Source of the DNA: Jaltomata sinuosa
Lineage: Eukaryota > Streptophyta > Magnoliopsida > Solanales > Solanaceae
Assembly (NCBI GenBank): GCA_003996215.1
Contig: QJPP01007221.1
Span: 310,001 to 374,000 of the forward strand
Direction: 5' to 3'
DNA length: 64,000 nt
The notes below the pieces were generated by a model, which was not told the DNA's origin, did not search any database, and saw only the letters and a list, made by a program, of their open reading frames with translations. Below, in pieces: positions 59,265 through 64,000 of this stretch; position 1 is the stretch's first letter; each line of letters starts with the position of its first letter. Position numbers and translations under genes: made by a program.

Positions 59265-60640
59265 ATGACATCAGGTGAGGGTGATCCATCAACTCTAGCA
59301 CTCCCAACTCCAGCTAGGGGCCGGGAAGGTCTCACAAGTAGAGCTAGGGGACGTGCCCGAGCAGCTGCACCAGTTAGAGCTCCTAGGGTCAAACTTAAGC
59401 CCGAGTATGAGCCTGAGATTGTTCCAGAGCAGTAGACTGTGGATCGAGGAACAGCCCAGTTACCACCAGTGCCAGCACCAACTTCTGTGCCAGCTTCAGC
59501 CTCATCTCCTTCTTCAGATATTCAGGGTTTACTTCTATAGTTGTTAGGTATGATCGAGGGTCGTCCTGCTGAGGTAGCACAGACATCTGCTCAAAAGGCA
59601 TCCCTGGGTGTTCAGAGTTCAGAAGCGCAGCCTGCTACTGTGGCTCCTCTTGCTGAGGTCCTTCCGGTACCATCTATTGCACAACCTCTTGCCCCTCACC
59701 CAGTAATGACAGAGACAGAGCAGAAGGCGTTGAGTAGATTCTTGAGATTCGCACCGCTGAGTTTTACTGGTACACCTGGTGAAGATCTGCATGATTTTAT
59801 CACTACTTGCGAGGAGATGCTACATTATTTGGGTTTACTGGAGCCTCACGGAGTTGGGTATACTACTTATCAGTTGGAGGGCCCAGCTAAGTTATGGTGG
59901 AGGGCCCAGGTTGCTTGCAGACTATCTTCGTCCCCCTCTGTTACCTTGGTCAGAGTTCTATGAGGCCTTTATGGATAAGTTCTTGATATAAAGAGATAAA
60001 GAGAATCGTAGAGAGCAGTTCACTAGACTTATGCAAGGATTTATGACAGTTTTTGAGTACGAGACTAGCTTCAACTAACTTGCTCTATTTGGGGATATGA
60101 TCATGCCTACTAAGCCCGACAGAGTCCGTAGGTTTATTTAGGGATTACGGACAGAGCTTAGATAGCCAGCTGAGATATTACTTGCCAGTGGTCGATCATT
60201 TCAGGCTATCACAAACTATGTCTGTACCATAGAGGATTTACATTGCCATAATCAGGGGGCCAGAGATAAGAGGCCTCGACACCAGGGCAGCTATAGTGGT
60301 TCCCGTCACAGTGGTAGAGGGTCAGGCCAGTGGGGCTGAGGTTATCAGCCACAGCAGCACCAGGGTCAGTCTAGTCGACCAGTTCAGGCATTGCTTCAGG
60401 CTTCTAGTAGTTTTCAATTTGAGTAGGGTTAGAGTAGCCATCAGGTTTATAGTGGTCAGACTCTAAGAGGTTCAGTTTCTGAGGCATCAGGCCGTGGTGG
60501 CCACACTGATGCAGCTAGTTCATCCAGGCAGGGTAGGCCATCAAGGCATTGTTATGAGTGTGGGGTCATCGGGCACTATGCTAGAGATTGCCCTCAGTGG
60601 GGTATAGTTCAGCCGGCTCAGCCTATCTGTATAGTTTAGC
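59265..60640 (+). pseudogene. Gypsy-4 gag
   Basis: Starts MTSGEGDPSTLALPTPARG about 215 bp after the primer site, followed by an Arg/Ala-rich stretch. The capsid part reads FLRFAPLSFTGTPGEDLHDF and EGPAKLWWRAQ. One extra T near 59940 shifts the frame into the register used by all of pol. Stops occur after VPEQ and QGLLL and at several Gln-like positions further on (FI-stop-GL, SSFQFE-stop-G-stop). A Gln/Gly/Ser-rich region leads to a complete CCHC knuckle CYECGVIGHYARDC at 60550-60591. The product would be the RNA-packaging protein; here it is not expressible. Confidence 0.8.
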
Positions 60641-63600
60641 CACTGGCTAGAGGTGGTGGTGGTCAGGCTAGAGGTGGTGCCCATCATGGCAGGACAGGTG
60701 GTAGGAATGGTGGGGTTCATCGTCAGTTTTATGCAGTCCCTGGAAGAACAAAGGCAGAGGCCTCGGATGTTGTGTTCAAAGGTATGATTTTTGTATGCCG
60801 TCATTCAGCTTTGGCTTTATTTGATCCTAGATCTACTTGCTCTTATGTTTCTCCCTACTATTTGTCTTATTTAGGGTTGTCTAGTGGGCCATTATCTATG
60901 TATGTATCTGTTTTGACCTCAGTAGGAGATTCTTTAGTAGTGGATTGGATTGTGATGTCCTGTATGATTTCTGTTGGAGATATTTAGACTTGGGGTTATT
61001 TGATGATTCTTGATATGTTAGACTTTGATGTGATTTTGTACATGGACTGGTTATCCTCACACTATATGATTTTGGATTTCTATGCCAAAACTGTTACTAT
61101 ATCCATGCTCGGCATATCCCTGATTGTGTGGCAGGGTTTTGTCATCCGCGCGCCGTCTGGGATGATCTCTTATCTTCAAGCTAGGAAGTTGATTTCTCAT
61201 GGGTGTTTGGCTTATCTAGCATATGTCTGAGATGCTAGTACTGACCCTTCTTTCCCTTAGTCAGTTCTTGTGGTTAGATATTTCCTAGATGTGTTCCCTA
61301 CCGACCTGCCAGGCCTTCCACCTGAGAGAGATATTGACTTTGCTATCGAGTTAGAGTCGGGCACCAGGCCCATTTCTATTTCTCCTTACCGTATGGGTCC
61401 AGCTGAGTTGAGAGATCTTAAGGAGCAGCTCTAGGATTTGTTAGCTAAGGGTTTTATTAGGCTGAGTGTGTCACATTGGGGTGCTCCTATTCTGTTTGTT
61501 CAGAAGAAAGATAGGTCGATACATATATGTATTGATTATTGGTAGCTGAATAAGGTGACTGTGAAGAATAGGTATCCGATGCCGCGCATAGATGACTTGT
61601 TTGATCAGCTTCAGGGTTCAGCCGTGTTTTAGAAGATAGATTTGAGGACCTCCTACCATCAGTTGAGGATTAGGGTGGAGGACATCCCTAAGACAGCATT
61701 AAGGACACGTTATGGCCACTATGAGTTCTTGGTGATATCTTTTGGGTTGACTAATGTCGCCGCAGCTTTCATGGACTTGATGCACAGGGTGCTTAGCCCA
61801 TACTTGGACTCATTTATGATAGTTTTCATAAATGACATCCTGATATACTCGAGGAGTAGAGATGAGCATGAGCAGCACTTGAGGGTTATACTCCAGACTT
61901 TGAGAGATCATCGGCTTTATGCCAAGTTCTCAAAGTGCGAGTTTTGGCTTAAGTAAATTGCATTCCTAGGGCACGTGGTGTCTAAGGATGGGATTAGAGT
62001 GGACCCGAGTAAGATATCAGCAGTTCGTGATTGGCCTAGATCGACTAATCCTACCAAGGTTTGTAGATTTATTGGGTTAGCAAGGTACTACAGGAGGGTT
62101 GTCAAGGGGTTTTCTTCCATAGAAGCGCCTTTGACTATGCTGACTAGGAAGGATGTCCTATTTCAGTGGTTAGATCAGTGCGGTGATAGCTTTCAGAGGC
62201 TTAAGGCCTTATTGACTTCCACTCCAATATTGACTTTTCTAGTTGAGGGTCAGAGCTTCTTGGTATATTGTAATGCTTCAGGGGTTGGTCTTGGTTGTGT
62301 GCTGATGTAGCAGGGTCGTGTGATAGCATATGTGTCGAGGCAGCTGAAGGTTCACGAGCAAAACTACCCCACTCATGACTTGGAGTTGGCAGCGATAGTC
62401 TTCGCGCTCAAGATTTACAGGCACTACTTATATGGGGTTCACTGTGAGATATTCACCGATCACCGTAGTCTTCAGTACATCACGAGTCAGCGAGAGCTGA
62501 ACTCTAGGCAGGGGATATGGATTAAGTTAGTGAAGGACTATGACTTCACTATTCTGTATCATCCGAGTAAGGCAAACGTGGTAGCGGATGCCTTGAGTCA
62601 GAAGACAATGAGTATGGGCAGCCTAGCTTTGCTTTCAGTTTCAGAGCAGCCGTTGGCCTTAGACATTCAATCCTTGGCTAACCGTTTGGTTAGGCTTGAC
62701 TTGTCGAATCCTAGCAGAGTTCTCGCCAGTATTGAGGTTTGTTCTACCTTGGTCGATCAGATTCAAAGTCGTCAGTTTGAGGATCAGCAGTTGTGTGACC
62801 TTCGTGATCAGGTTGTTTGAGGTGAGGTTAGCTGGGCTACTCTAGATTCAGATGGTGTTCTGAGGTTTGATAGTCACTTTTATGTTCGGATAGTTAGAGC
62901 TTTGATTCAGTTGATTCTCCATGAGGCACATTGTACTAGATATTCCATTCATCCTATCACTGTAAAGATGTACAGGGATCTGAGACAGCTTTACTAGTGG
63001 AGTGGTCTGAAGCAGGACGTAGCAGAGTTCGTATCTCGGTGCTTGAACTGTCAGCAGGTGCAGTTTGAGCATATGAGACCTGGTGGATTGATGCAGCAAC
63101 TTCCCATTCCTGAGTGGAAGTGGGAAGGGATTACTATGGACTTCAAAGTTTGGTTGCCACGTACTTCTCGAGGGTTTGATTCCATTTGGGTGATTGTTGA
63201 TGGGCTGACTAAGTCAGCGCAGTTTTTTCCGGTCCAGACTACTTACAGTGTAGAGAGGTTACCTCAGATTTACCTTCGTGAGGTTGTTTGGTTGCACTGT
63301 GTCCCAACTTCTATCATTTCCGACTATGGCACTCAGTTCACATCTCGGTTTTGGAGGGTCATTCAATGAGATTTAGGTACAGAGGTTCATCTTAGTACTG
63401 CATTCCACCCTCAGACAGATGTCCAGTCCAAGAGGACTATTCAGGTCCTAGAGAACATGCTTTGGGCCTGTGTTCTTGACTTTGGAGGTTCTTGGGATCA
63501 GTTTGTGCCTTTGGCCGAGTTTGCTTATAATAATAGTTTTTATTCGAGCATTGGCATGGAACCTCTCGAGGCCTTGTATGGTAGGCATTGTACATTGCCG

Positions 63601-64000
63601 GTTGGTTGGTTTTATGGTTTGGAGTCTAGGCCGCAGAGTACAAACTTGCTTCGTGATTCCTTAGACAGAGTCCGTGTGATCCAGGACAGACTTCGAGTAT
63701 CCCAGAGTAGGCAGAAGAGCTACGCTGATCGTAGACTTCGTGCCTTAGAGTTTAGTGTTGGTGACTTGGTATTCCTCTGTGTATCTCCCATGAAGGGCGT
63801 GATGAGATTTGGTAGATGGGGCAAGCTTAGACATAGGTATATTGGGCCGTTTGAGATCCTCCAGAGAGTTGGTGGTATTGCCTATCAGTTAGCTTTGCCT
63901 CTGATATTTTCAGCTATGCACCCAGTATTTCATGTATCGATGTTGCGATGGTATATCCCAGACGAGTTTCATGTGTTGAGTATTAGGGCGGAGGAAATCC
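60641..64000 (+). pseudogene. Gypsy-4 pol: protease, RT, RNase H, integrase (partial)
   Basis: One register throughout. The protease has ALFDPRSTCSYVS (Gly to Arg beside the catalytic Asp) and DMLDFDVILYMDWL. RT shows KIDLRTSYHQL after a stop, and the catalytic box FINDILIYS (Asp to Asn). RNase H starts VYCNASGVGLG (first Asp to Asn) with the later acids kept (DLEL, FTDHRSL, ADALSQ). The integrase has CLNCQQVQFEHMRP, MDFKVWLP and IISDYGTQF, but DVQSKRTIQ: the catalytic Glu is Lys. The last 210 codons to the window edge are open. Most stops are TAG at positions where related copies have Gln. Four catalytic-site changes make every activity doubtful. Confidence 0.87.

Larger units (their letters stand above)
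55567..64000 (+). mobile_element. Gypsy-4: Ty3-gypsy (Tekay/Del-like) element, 3' end outside the window
   Basis: A plus-strand element of which the 5' LTR, primer site, gag, protease, RT, RNase H and integrase are present; the window ends in the integrase C-terminal region (HPVFHVSMLRWYIPDEF). The left LTR limit is a best guess. About twenty nonsense codons but only one clear frameshift interrupt gag-pol, so decay was mainly by base substitution. Confidence 0.85.

Noticed and set aside
1..64000. CRISPR arrays, rRNA genes, prokaryotic operons or a novel defence system
   Set aside because: No regularly spaced repeats with unique spacers, no rRNA motifs, and every substantial coding region is a plant retrotransposon protein.

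Overview
This is nuclear genomic DNA from a flowering plant made almost wholly of transposable elements. The host is probably a dicot and most likely of the nightshade family; that is an inference from the style of the Ty3-gypsy elements, the Au/TS-type SINE and the Ogre-type LTR, since no host gene is present to test it. There is no intact host gene, rRNA, tRNA gene or CRISPR array. I can resolve one near-intact Ty1-copia element, three complete but broken Ty3-gypsy (Tekay/Del-like chromovirus) elements, a fourth running off the right edge, a large Ogre/Tat-type solo LTR, one SINE with a perfect target-site duplication, several MITEs and a cluster of Helitron termini.

Layout. 1-270: old repeat flank. 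271-6190: Copia element (+), LTRs about 99% identical by eye, two nonsense codons and two single-base indels. 6191-19891: a field of minus-strand non-autonomous Helitrons; one (A, 6922-17962) was invaded by a Stowaway MITE, itself invaded by a Mutator-type MITE, and by Gypsy-1 (8291-17556, minus). 19892-28922: a probable 9-kb plus-strand Helitron (D) holding exon-like scraps and a 2.7-kb solo LTR (21312-24023). 28923-30624: hAT-like MITE end, LTR fragment and SINE. 30625-38568: Gypsy-2 (+), with internal deletions. 39304-50461: Gypsy-3 (minus), which keeps one reading register from gag nearly to the chromodomain. 50462-55566: AT-rich old repeat debris. About 55567-64000: 5' LTR, gag and pol of Gypsy-4 (+), cut by the window end.

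How the parts work. The Gypsy units share one order: LTR, tRNA-iMet-type primer site (TGGTATCAGAGC or a one-base variant), gag with CCHC knuckle, protease, reverse transcriptase, RNase H, integrase, and a chromodomain-like C-terminus where present. None can be autonomous: RT, RNase H or integrase catalytic acids are lost in every copy, and stops are frequent. The Copia element is the youngest retroelement and the only one with all its catalytic motifs visible.

The most interesting signals are (i) a 14-nt perfect complementarity between the Copia LTR and the position where a tRNA primer site should be, which suggests self-priming; (ii) clusters of CpG-rich palindromes in the LTRs of three unrelated Gypsy families, in one just upstream of the TATA box; (iii) a repeated, same-orientation set of Helitron 5' ends; and (iv) deamination-like decay of the Gypsy copies. 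I see no undescribed multi-gene system.
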